64,000 nucleotides of DNA from Pelodera strongyloides. Its lineage: Eukaryota > Nematoda > Chromadorea > Rhabditida > Rhabditidae. The translations under genes and the position numbers were made by a program. The notes under the pieces were generated by a model. It did no database searches, was not told where the DNA came from, and saw only the letters and a list, made by a program, of their open reading frames with translations. Within the stretch, counting starts at the first letter, position 1. Every line of letters begins with the position of its first letter. This document shows, piece after piece, positions 12,801 through 22,666 of this stretch. The stretch covers positions 62,001-126,000 of the forward strand of contig JAANDG010000014.1 in assembly GCA_036852015.1 (NCBI GenBank). Direction: 5' to 3'.

Positions 12801-13355
12801 CTAAAAACAAACAGATTAGAGTATACGCAAGCGACTTTCTATTCGGTTCGTCGTGTGAACACTCAGAGACCGAAACTGCCCAGAAATCCCACTCAAAATT
12901 CAAGAAGTCTTTTTTTTTGTACATGGCCAAAATTAAAATAAAAGACGACGGTGCAAGTAACTGTAAAACCAAAAAACCTCGAGACGACCACGCATCCAAA
13001 GTTGATAACCGCATGTCTTATATATGCAAATTTTGCTCCATGCCGAAAGCGCACGAAAGGTACAGTTTGCACACAATGTACTTTTAGTGCTCGCATTGAG
13101 CAAGTGTCTTTTGCTAGAATAAAGCACAACAAGGTCCATCGCGCCAGTTTCAAGTTACTTTCCGTATAACTCAACTAGTACTAGAAACTGCGTAAGTACA
13201 TATTAATAGTGCATGGGCATTATCAAAAACTATCAAAAACCATACACATACTTCGTTTATTATTGGTAGGAAATAGAGAACCACACTGTGTTCAACTAAT
13301 TCAGATCAATGTAATAATTTATTTACAAGAGCAGAAAACAAGCCAGGCACTTAAT

Positions 13356-14590
13356 TTAATCGATATTATCGACGATTCTCCTCTGTTGATAGCTGAGTCC
13401 GTTTTTGAGTTGGCGTTCCCTTCTGTCGGCCTCATTCTCGGATATGGACATATCTCTGGAAAGAATATTATAAACATTTTGTAGCAAGGTGTATGTGCCA
13501 TATTACCATCGGCTCACAGTTAGTGTATAGAAAAAATTATTGATGCTTGAAATTGGGCTGGCACATTTTAACTGACAGATGTATGTACTATGCGTATGAA
13601 CTATCAACAAGTGGTGAAAGTGGGGCCAGAATTGTCAGAATTGTTACGATGTGATGATAAACTGGGACAAGAGTATAAGGGGTAAATTTCTGAGAACTCG
13701 AAAACTTGACAAGTTCTTACTAAAGTATTGTTAACTATGGTATAAGTCTGTTACCTCTCAATATCCATGAGTTGTTGCCAGATATCTCCAATTCCTGCTT
13801 GTTGTGCCCTTTGCATATCAAACTGATCTTCTTGTTGCTGACGCATCTGTTTCCTACTTACGAGTTGATGGTATTGATCCTGAATTCAATGGACTGTAAC
13901 TTCGATGAGTGAACGAACACTTTGTTAGATCATTTCATTGTGATCATTTCATTGTTATGCACACCCTGTGGTGTTATTTAATAAATAAATAAATAAGTTA
14001 GAAAATACATTAGGTAATTAAGAAATTCAATTTGGTACAGTACAAAGCACAACCAAAATTGGTGCAGAAACTACTGGGCTTGCACTAGATTCTTTGTGAC
14101 TCACAAAAGCTCAGTAACAATTAGAACTCATTTGTACAAAAAGTATCCAATTTCAATATAAGGAACGTTGAATTGATTATTGATTGCTAACCTGCACTTG
14201 CTGAGTCTGTCTGCTCAAAATTTGGTCGACTTGCTGCTGAATCTGGTTTCTGAAAATTATTCATTTACTGAACAGAACAGTGTTTTTTTTGTGGATCGCA
14301 AGTCAGTTTGTCACACAGCGAAACAGGGTTACTTATCAATGCAGGGTACTTTCATTTTATACATACACTTCATATTCACTTCACAATCTTCATGGGGGTT
14401 CTTTAATGTTGTTTATAATGCTTAATAATATTTTTTATTACCTCGGGGTATGCTCGTCATCGTCTAGCCGTTTGAGAAGTCTTTTATCTTCACGAGAAAC
14501 TAGGTCTTCAAGCTCGTCGATGTACAGGAAATCATTATCAGCAACCGCAAAGAGACGAACACAACAAGAAGGAGTAGACTGGAACGCATT
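13356..14590 (-). CDS. Gln-rich coiled-coil protein, probably secreted
   Basis: Four minus-strand exons join in one frame: 14590-14442, 14249-14192, 13879-13755 and 13455-13356, the last ending DNID and TAA. Every acceptor is TTTCAG-like and phases 2, 0 and 2 match. The 143-residue reading has an acidic/basic start (DELEDLVSREDKRLLKR), Gln-rich helices (NQIQQQVDQILSRQTQQVQ), then SRKQMRQQQEDQ and a charged end. ATG 14589 opens another frame over the first exon, giving MRSSLLLLVVFVSLR, an ideal signal peptide, but it is one base out of phase with the rest. Either a frameshift or sequence error broke a secreted protein, or a 5' exon is missing. The family is not recognised. Confidence 0.65.
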
Positions 14591-14934
14591 CTGAAACACG
14601 TACTACTTTTTAAATCCATGTTGGCCGGAGTTATACGCGTAAGTTGGGCATAAGCAAAATGCAGACGTTTTTTTTTCAGCCTGCAGGTATAAAGGTAGCG
14701 CATGGACATGGAGCCTTTTTAGGAATAAGGTTATGGCGTCGAAGGGCTAATGTTTCAATTATGGTGCCTAAGATTTAGATAGAAGACAGGGTTTCTCTAA
14801 ACAGTGAACATAATATTTCAAAGTAAATGATCTGATATTATTCTTGAGTTTCTAACCGTCTTATATACAGTGATTTTATTAGTTCAGCAAACACAGACCG
14901 AGTAGAAAATAGCGCTTCAGGCCAAGTTAGCCAG

Positions 14935-17638
14935 TTGTTTAAGTATATTAGTAATGGTACATCTCGCTCTCCTAGAGTTAACCACATTGTTACTGACCTA
15001 GAAGGCATAACTCACGTCAGTGATACAGATCGTGCAAATGCTTTTGTTCGTTATTTTCATTCTAATTTTATTCAAGATGATAACCGTTGTCAGCAGATTG
15101 ATACTCAGTTTAACATTACGGATCCTTTTCCTCCCGTTGTTATTGATCCTTCAATAATTATGTCATTAATTGCAAAGTGGAAGGTCTCTTTCTCTCGCAC
15201 ACCTGATGGTTTACCAATGCATTTTCTGAAAGAGATCGGCCCTGCTATTTCGGTTCCGTTGTCCATAATTTTTAATAGGTCTATGTTGACTGGAGAAGTT
15301 CCATTCTTTTGGAAATGGTCCTGTGTCATTCCGCTACCTAAGGGAATGCCAAGTGATTCTTCTGTAAAAAACTATAGGCCAGTAAGTATTACTAGTTTTC
15401 CTTGTCGTATATTTGAAAAACTCTTAGTTTCGCATATATTAGACTTTTCTCTCAAGAACAATTTAATACCCGTTGAGCAGCATGGTTTTCTTAAGAGTAG
15501 ATCAAGAGAAACTGCTCTCCTTGGTGCTTTAAATGACGGCCAATTGTACTCCGCACCGCATAACCGCATGACCGCATGACCGCATAGACACCGCATAGAC
15601 ACCGCGTGCGGTCAAACACCGCACTGGAACCGCACGAGTTTACCAAACACCGCGCGAACACCGCATAATGTAGGCGGACACCGCATAGACACCGCGTGTC
15701 TCATATCTCATACGGACACCGCGCGAGGCCGAACTCATCATATACCGCGAAATTCTACACCGTGATTAAGATAATGTGCTCCACATGTCTATTTTCTGCG
15801 GGAATTATATAGAGTATAGGTTGCTTGTTTTATTTACCCTATTATATACTTCAAATCACGACTGTGAGATGTCTCTCCTGGAAAATGCCACCATTTTAAC
15901 GATTAGCCATATGAATATGAGCCAGTATTCTCTTGTTGGATGACCTAAGAAAGAGTGAGAGAAAAAAGCGCTATTCTGGTGCAATGGTAGGTGGCGCGGT
16001 TTCCTAATTGGTAGAGGCTTCAGAGGGATCGCACCGTCGTTTATGGGATTAGGTATTACAGTTTTACGTTTTACTTTTTATGAGTTTTGTATAAATTAAC
16101 CTAAATGGAATAAGTATTATAATTGCTGTTTGGTGCACCTCGTCTTTTATTATTCCATTCTACTTCGAAATGTTTATTAGACTCCTCAACGTCGTGAAAA
16201 ACGATGTCGTGGTTCGAAGTAAATGTAGGGTAAAGTAAACAGTTTCGATGCACAAATTCCGATGGTAAAATGCTATACTCTAAATTAACAAACAACCTGT
16301 ACTCTAAATTATATAAATCCCGCAGAAACTGGATATGTGGAGCACATTATCTTAATCACGGGGTAGAATTTCGCGGTATATGATGGGTTCGACTTCGCGC
16401 GGTGTCTGTGCGGTGTCCGCCTACATTATGCGGTGTCCGCGCGGTGTTTGGTAAACTCGTGCGGTTCCAGTGCGGTGTTTGACCGCACGCGGTGTCCATG
16501 CGGTGTCTATGCGGTCATGCGGTTATGCGGTGCGGAGTACAATTGGCCTAAATGACTGGACCCTGGCAATTGAAAATGGCGAGAAAATCGATGTTGTTTA
16601 TTTTGATTTTGCCAAAGCTTTTGACAGGGTTTCGCACAAGAAACTTATTGCAAAGTTAGAGTGTATGGGGTTCCCCGATTATGTGTGTCGATGGATCAAG
16701 AATTGGCTTGAGGACAGAAAAATGTTTGTCAGAACTGCAAACTCCACTTCAGAAGTAATGAACTGTATTAGTGGTGTGCCCCAAGGTTCAGTTCTTGTCC
16801 TATTCTGTTCTCTCTTTTTACATCTGATCTTGCTTCGGTTTTACGAAATTCTGGTACTCACTTTGTCATGTATGCTGATGATATTAAGATTTATAGAGTA
16901 ATCAAATCAGCTAATGATGTTGTTCACTTGCAACAATCAATAGACTTTGTTTATGAGTGGTCGGTTAGCTTTCAGTTGCCGTTGGCACCTCACAAGTGTC
17001 AAGCACTATATATTGGTGCTCGAAATCCCAAACCAGACTATATTTGCAATGGTACTGTAATTTCGAAGGTAACTGAAGTTAAGGACTTAGGCTTTTTTAT
17101 TACCGAAAATCTTAGTTTTTCTAGGCATGTGTCGTTTATTTGTAACCAGGCTCGAAAGAGGATGTTTGCCCTTTTTCGTACACTAAAAACTCACAAAGCA
17201 AAGATCCTTGTTCTAGCTTATTGTTTATATGTGAGGTCTATTCTCGAATCAGGTTCCGTTGTATTTAACCCTTACAAGCAGAGAGACAAATTAGCCTTAG
17301 AAAGAATTCAACGAATGTTTACCAAGCGTGTTTTTATGCGATCTCATTTACTTAGATATGCTGATACGCCCCCTCCCAGTGTAAGAAATGACGCTTTGAA
17401 ATTAGATTTACTTGTGAATCGTAGAAAAAGAGCAGATGCTAAAATGCTACGAAAAATTTTAGCTGGGAAATGTGGTGCGAGCTTGCAGAGAATGTTCAAG
17501 TTCAGACCCTTTGCTTACTCTTCCCGTAGGGGCAGGAGTAGGATCGTTATTCCCAGAGCAACTAAAATGGTTCGTAGGCATTCATTTGTACATAGAACTT
17601 CTATTATGATTGAGGAAACTCCGCACTTAGCTTCATAG
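14935..17638 (+). pseudogene. Reverse transcriptase, disrupted
   Basis: Fingers motifs lie at 14935-15537 (KNYRPVSITSFPCRIFEKLL). The palm block YFDFAKAFDRVSHKKL and SGVPQGSVL follow at 16557-16795, then YADD at 16871 and the thumb/C-terminal domain to the stop at 17638. There are two lesions: the 1011-bp hAT-like insertion, and a one-base loss near 16795, where sister copies read GSVLGPILF, which shifts the frame before YADD. The catalytic Asp residues survive in the separate pieces, but the gene is dead. Confidence 0.9.
15538..16548. mobile_element. hAT-like non-autonomous element, copy B (nested)
   Basis: A 1011-bp element has the same termini as the 8295-9265 copy, with its interior in the opposite orientation. 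The duplicated target TAAATGAC occurs at 15530-15537 and 16549-16556. Dropping the element and one duplicate leaves the reverse transcriptase frame continuous, proving a later insertion. It encodes no transposase. Confidence 0.95.
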
Positions 17639-18299
17639 ATTTCTGTATAATGTGTCACTTTATTTATTCTTCATTTTTGTACTTGTGCTACTGTTGACTG
17701 TTGCTTTACTCGACAAAACTGTACGTTGCATATATTTTTCTCATGAATTTTATGTGTGCGTAATAAATTATTATATTATTATTATAATAATTGCAATGTA
17801 AAAGATCAACTGAGAACCGTACCACAGTCTCGAACTACACACAAACACGAATTAAAACTTTAAACAAACAGATAAATGATGACAGCAAAAAAAGTGATGA
17901 AATGAATGGATGGCATCGAGGTCAGGAAACAATCAATAAAAAAGAATTTACGTCAGACGTTCGAAGTAACCGTTAGTTTAGTTTAACTTTGTCCTATATT
18001 TCCACCGTTAGGATTTACTATGTTCTTCTACTGCACGTTTCCCGCGAAACAAAAATAAATCCCGCGTTTCCTAGCAGGCTAGCACCCAATACCACACAAT
18101 AAGGAAAGTAGCATGTTTCCTACAGATTAGCGCTCGCAATAAGGACGGAATCCCGCGTTTCCCGCTTGTTTGGGAGGAAGCGTGGGATTACGATTACCGC
18201 TAAACTGCGAATGAAGAACATAGGATTTACTTATAATTAGAGGTTGAATACTCAATTCGCATAATTTATGTGGAATACTGATCCGCGTACTACTTAATA

Positions 18300-19475
18300 T
18301 TAATAATATTTATTACGCACACAAAAATGTACACGCACAGTTTGTCGATAAAATACACAAAGACATAAAAAGCGAACAAAAAAGAAATACAACAATATAC
18401 AGGAGATCATAACTGAAGGCTACGAATGGGAAAATATTGTCGGATTGCTCTCAATCATTAACGCGGTTCGATGTACGAATGAGTGTCTGCGTACCATTTT
18501 AATTACTCTGGAAATAATGACCTTTGATCTACCTCTACGTGTGATAGAAACTCGAAACTTGTACATTTTTTGTAAGTGTATTCCACACTTACCGGCCAAT
18601 ATTTTCCGGAGCATTTTAGCATCAGCACTCTTTCTTCGTTCTACTAGTGAATCCAAGTTTAAAGCAACATTTCTTTCATTACTAGAGGGAGTTTCGTTAT
18701 ACTTAAGCAAGTGAGATCTCATAAAAATACGCTTAGTAAACATATGCTGGACTTTTTCGAGAGCCAGCTTATCCTTTTTCTTATAAGGGTTGAATACTAC
18801 AGAACCAGATTCGAGAATTGAACGTACATACAAAGTGTAGGCAAGGACGAGAATTCTGGTCTTATGGGTTTTGAGAGTTCGAAATAGTGCAAACATTCTC
18901 TTCCTCGCCTGATTACAAACAAACGAAACATGCTTAGAAAAACTGAGATTATCAGTTATAATGAAACCGAGATCTTTAATTTCAGTTACCTTCGATATTG
19001 TAGAACCATTGCAAATGTAATCCACCTTGGGATTACGTGTGCCTAAGTACAATGATTGACACTTATGAGGGGCCAAAGGTAATTGAAATTTCTCAGACCA
19101 TTCATAAACAACATTTATGGCACTTTGCAAATCTATTCTATCAGACGGCTTAGAAATTTCTCTATAGATTTTAATATCATCAGCATACATAACGAATTTA
19201 ATACCCGTATTTCTTAAACATGTAGCGAGATCTGCTGTAAAAAGGGTGAACAGTATAGGGCCTAAAACTGAGCCTTGTGGCACACCACTTATACAGTCAA
19301 CGACATTAGAAGTAGCGTTACCAACACGGACAATCATCTTACGATCTTCTAGCCAATTTTGTATCCATCTACATATGTACTCAGGAAACAACATGGTTCT
19401 AAGTTTTCCAAGTAGTTTCTTGTGAGAAACACGGTCAAAAGCCTTTGCAAAATCAAAATACACTACTTGATACTT
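18300..19475 (-). mobile_element. 5'-truncated CR1/Jockey-like non-LTR retrotransposon, copy 2
   Basis: Minus-strand copy. The coding part runs from about 19472 to 18420 and the 3' tail is GTGCGTAATAAATATTATTA. The similarity begins just upstream of YFDFAKAF, marking the 5' truncation point. Confidence 0.9.
18420..19463 (-). CDS. Reverse transcriptase C-terminal part, open
   Basis: 347 open codons cover palm to thumb: FDFAKAFDRVSHKKLLGKL near the start, PQGSVLGPILF, YADDIKIYRE (catalytic YADD), HKCQSLYLG and a basic C-terminus ending in TIFSHS. There is no frameshift, unlike copy 1, so this is the youngest or best-preserved of the three. Fingers and endonuclease are missing, so it cannot be autonomous. 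The class is CR1/Jockey-like by motif spacing. Confidence 0.9.
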   Translation of the reverse strand: MYFDFAKAFDRVSHKKLLGKLRTMLFPEYICRWIQNWLEDRKMIVRVGNATSNVVDCISGVPQGSVLGPILFTLFTADLATCLRNTGIKFVMYADDIKIYREISKPSDRIDLQSAINVVYEWSEKFQLPLAPHKCQSLYLGTRNPKVDYICNGSTISKVTEIKDLGFIITDNLSFSKHVSFVCNQARKRMFALFRTLKTHKTRILVLAYTLYVRSILESGSVVFNPYKKKDKLALEKVQHMFTKRIFMRSHLLKYNETPSSNERNVALNLDSLVERRKSADAKMLRKILAGKCGIHLQKMYKFRVSITRRGRSKVIISRVIKMVRRHSFVHRTALMIESNPTIFSHS

Positions 19476-19550
19476 CCCGGAGTGTGAGAAATAAACTTGG
19501 TGTGTAAGTCGCTGCTGATTATAGTTGGGTGGTAGGCCAAGTCTCCCATT

Positions 19551-20000
19551 GTGAAAACATTGTATATATCTGGTTGGATTCGATTTTTTGATGATATACT
19601 TGTCGGATGGAACTTAAAAGCCAGTTTCACAGAAATCAGTTATTTTACAATTTACAACACATTAACTTCATCAAATGTTCGGCTTTTCACCCCCTTACCT
19701 CGAACTGCTAGTGCACGTATCTTTTTTTCAGAAAATAAGCAGGTTATTGTTTTCCCATTTGCCAGTTTAACTGAACTTCTCTGATGTTTGAATTTACACA
19801 TCCTTTTTCAAAAATCACAGTTCCACAAAACGAAACAAACAGAAAATACAAATATGATCTCGCACTATTAAAAGGAAACAAGACAAACATGACGTTTGTA
19901 CGTCTGACTCTGACTTTCTCACTCGGAATCTTCTCTGAAGAAAGAGCTTACTTTCTCCTTTACAATAGTGCCATTGAAGGAAAAAATACAAGAAAGTAAT
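19551..20000. other. Unresolved open frames on both strands
   Basis: On the plus strand, frames 19551-19784 and 19784-19999 read like protein (for example NETNRKYKYDLALLKGNKTN). On the minus strand a stretch near 19750 reads VKLANGKTITCLFSEKK. An acceptor TTTTTTTCAG at 19722-19731 favours the plus strand. No exon chain could be closed. Confidence 0.3.
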
Positions 20001-20104
20001 CAGACGGAAAAAATTTTTTGTGGCGCAGCTGTTTTTATTGAAGCGAACACGTTTTTTTGCGGTCTTTTTGCGCACCGTTTTTTAGAAAACGAACGATATA
20101 TTGA

Positions 20105-20751
20105 TTGAAGATGTATTTTTTTTGGTTCGCGACGTCTCGGGCGACCATTCTTGTTGCGGGGCGCAGCAATTTTTATTTGAATCGAGCGTGTCAGCTCCAA
20201 ACAACATGCAACATAAACGTCGTATTTTGGTCAGACCGACACAACTACAATGTCACCGTAGAACAGGTAACTCTGCTAGTTGTTGCCACAGTTATTTATT
20301 ATAATTTAATAGCTAAACATTTTGACACAGTTATACAAGCCAACAAATCCACAGAACTAGGTGCTTTCAATCGTATTATATTGTTATTTATTTCAGATTG
20401 GCGAAACCTTTAAAGGGTACGAGTTGGATGGCGTCACTGGGTATCCAATAGCTGGTCAGAAGATCCCTTGGTTAACAGTCGGGGACTTCTCTGCATGCTT
20501 CCCTCACTGTGAACCTGACATCAACGAATACAATGCTGTGTTCTAAATATGTCTCGATCTTTTCTAGAGTCTGCAATCCACTGCCAATAGATAAATTTAT
20601 TTCACTATTTGATGATTTTTCCTTCCAGTTGGGTACATTTTGAACCCTAATGACATAGAGGATGGGAACCATTTGACCGTTCCGAGACTGCATGTGGAAC
20701 GAAATCGATTTTATGTTCCATGGTTGGAAGGGCCAGAATGTAAGATGTAAG
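20105..20751 (+). CDS. Unrecognised gene fragment, 2-3 exons
   Basis: Exon about 20105-20271 ends WSDRHNYNVTVEQ before GTAACT. Exon 20400-20546 starts after TATTTCAG with IGETFKGYELDGVTG, includes KIPWLTVGDFSACFPHCEPD and stops at 20546; the phase 0/0 join is clean. A third exon-like stretch after TTCCTTCCAG (about 20630-20751) reads ILNPNDIEDGNHLTVPRLHV and ends CKM and stop, but its phase does not fit the previous exon. Cysteines and one N-glycosylation site (NVT) suggest an extracellular product. No family is recognised. Confidence 0.45.
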
Positions 20752-21395
20752 TGAGGCCCGCATGCTGCCGCAACGCGGTTTTACGGTTATGCGGTGAACA
20801 ACTGGTCAATTCATCTCCGCAGTACTTCTAGGAAGGGCTCTTGCATGCATTGAGCAAACCAGTGATTTAGCTCTGGGAGATATTTGGGAATAAATTAATT
20901 ATACTGAATATATTTTTATATATTTACAATTGTTTACTGCTATATGTGTTATTAGTTCAGTACTGCGACTATTTACAACAAAATTTAAATTCTACTCGGT
21001 CGAAATTTCGATTTTAGTGGTCACGTTTGCTCTCTGTCCCAAAACACCTAACGTGCGCCTACCACTGGTGGGCCGCTCCCATTTCCAATTTGGTAGGCCT
21101 ACCAAAAGCGATTGGGAAACGCCTACCAAAATGCCTCAACCAGAGTGGAATGGGACTAACACCATTATAATTTTTGAAGTTGAAAAGATATGGCTATAGC
21201 GAAAACTCTAAGAAAGATATAGGAACAGATAAGCAAAATATAAAAACACTTTTTTTTAGAACAGGGTTTGCTTCTTCGGTTCGACGTATTTTAATAATTT
21301 CTCTAGGTCATGCAGAGCATAAGAATTTTTTCGTTTTCTTTCATTCAGAAAATGCTAAGTGATTTTTAGCCGGTGACACGAAACCGAGACAAGCG

Positions 21396-21533
21396 TTCCA
21401 AACAACTTTTTATTTTCGCACCGGGTGAGTAGCTGGGCCTCTTAAACGTGCCTAGCCTGTGTGTGTGTCTATCTCTTTCATTGACATTGTCCGTTTGTTA
21501 AATCGTATTGCTTGAATAAAGAGTTGTATGTAC
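21396..21533 (+). repeat. Dispersed repeat with AATAAA, plus copy
   Basis: About 140 bp from ACAACTTTTTATTTTCGCAC to GCTTGAATAAAGAGTTGTAT. An inverted copy lies at 35511-35630. The polyadenylation-like end suggests the 3' terminus of a retroelement or retrocopy. Confidence 0.65.
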
Positions 21534-21589
21534 ATTAAACGTTGATTGCACTCAGCTGTAAGTTAATTGCCCGAATTACCGCCGTTCAC

Positions 21590-21730
21590 TGAAAGACAAG
21601 TAACCTGCAGCTAATTGCCCGACGCGGGTAGTTGAATGGGCTGCAAATGACCACTGAAAGACAAATAATCCAAAGCTAATTGTCCGACGCGGGTAATTGA
21701 ATGGGCTGCAAATGACAAATGACCGACGAC
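21590..21730. repeat. Tandem duplication, ~70-bp unit x2
   Basis: Two units share ACTGAAAGACAARTAA and AGCTAATTGYCCGACGCGGG then TARTTGAATGGGCTGCAAATGAC. A third partial unit precedes them at about 21555-21590. Confidence 0.8.
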
Positions 21731-22016
21731 GTGCGGAAAAAAACCTCTAATTCACGTAAATAAGGTTTATGATGTTGATTCTTTGACCTTTCTTACTCTA
21801 TTAGTTGCTGTATTAGTAATACTCTAGTATTTTAGTAATACTCTAGTATTACTATCGCTATCTTTTTTTTTGTTTTCGAAGCACTCAAAGATTGGATGCT
21901 CCTATTTTCAGTTTCTGTTATTAGTTTGTTGAAACGTATATCGCTGGAGCCGCCGTGCCTCATGTCATACAAGCCTTTTCATCCTCGACAGCAAAACACG
22001 AAAAATTAGCATAATC

Positions 22017-22336
22017 ATGAGAAATGCAAATTTGACGACAGACGTGCAGTTAGACAGTCAGTTTCTTCAGCGTACGGGTGTGCTCCCTCCAGCACTTTAC
22101 TTTTTACCGTATAAGTATAATGTCATTGTCATACTGGTAAGGTTCCCTACTGCTACTCTTTCTTATCTTTCCAGTATTAAATTCTTTATTCGTTATGTTT
22201 TCGCGATACTGGTTTATATTATTCTTTGTGTAATATTCACTTTTAGTTTAACCACGGCTTCCAGGACGTCGTCGCTGAGCTCGTTGTCAAGGACGCGGGA
22301 CAGCTCAAGGACTACGGACTACACGGTGGGCTTGTT
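22017..22336 (+). CDS. Unrecognised gene, first two exons
   Basis: Exon 22017-22136 (ATG, exactly 40 codons, MRNANLTTDVQLDSQF to NVIVIL) ends at GTAAGG. Exon 22247-22336 follows TTTTAG in phase 0 (FNHGFQDVVAELVV to GGLVTC) and can end at GTATAG. A palindromic element begins 11 bp later, so the rest of the gene is displaced or lost. I do not recognise the product. Confidence 0.5.
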
Positions 22337-22346
22337 ACATGTATAG

Positions 22347-22607
22347 CCGAGTTCGAGTTGGGGAAAAGTTGGTGGAATTCCGGAATTCCGCCGTTCGAGT
22401 TGGACGGAAAAACGTGCGTGGAAAAGCAAAAATACCGTAGTGGAATCGTTGTGGGATTATATTTTTAACTACTGCAGGAGCCAAAAATGACGCTTCACCC
22501 CGACGGTTGGGGTTAAATAGCGAAAAAACATTTGACGTTTCCGGTATCCCATCTCGAACGGTGGAATTCCGGAATTCCACAACTTTTCCCAACTCGAACG
22601 CGGCTTA
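22347..22607. mobile_element. Palindromic element with GGAATTCCGGAATTCC
   Basis: Arms GTTCGAGTTGGGGAAAAGTT and complement enclose GGAATTCCGGAATTCC near both ends. It abuts the gene fragment at 22017-22336. Confidence 0.75.
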
Positions 22608-22666
22608 TGTCAATGATTCAAGTCGTAGTGTACATACTCTAGGAAATTTGCATATTAAATGGAATA

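Larger units (their letters stand above)
14870..17797 (+). mobile_element. 5'-truncated CR1/Jockey-like non-LTR retrotransposon, copy 1
   Basis: Contains the linker and reverse transcriptase of a non-LTR element. The endonuclease is absent, so it is 5' truncated. The 3' end is TCATGAATTTTATGTGTGCG then TAATAAA and (ATT)n. A hAT-like element (15538-16548) splits the reverse transcriptase. Relatives lie at 18300-19475 and 30973-31905. Confidence 0.9.

Noticed and set aside
15372..15602. Minus-strand frame across the hAT-like element edge
   Set aside because: It is antisense to the reverse transcriptase and crosses an insertion junction.
16470..16556. ATG-initiated start of the second reverse transcriptase piece
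   Set aside because: The first ~29 codons are hAT-like element sequence; the true frame continues from 15537.
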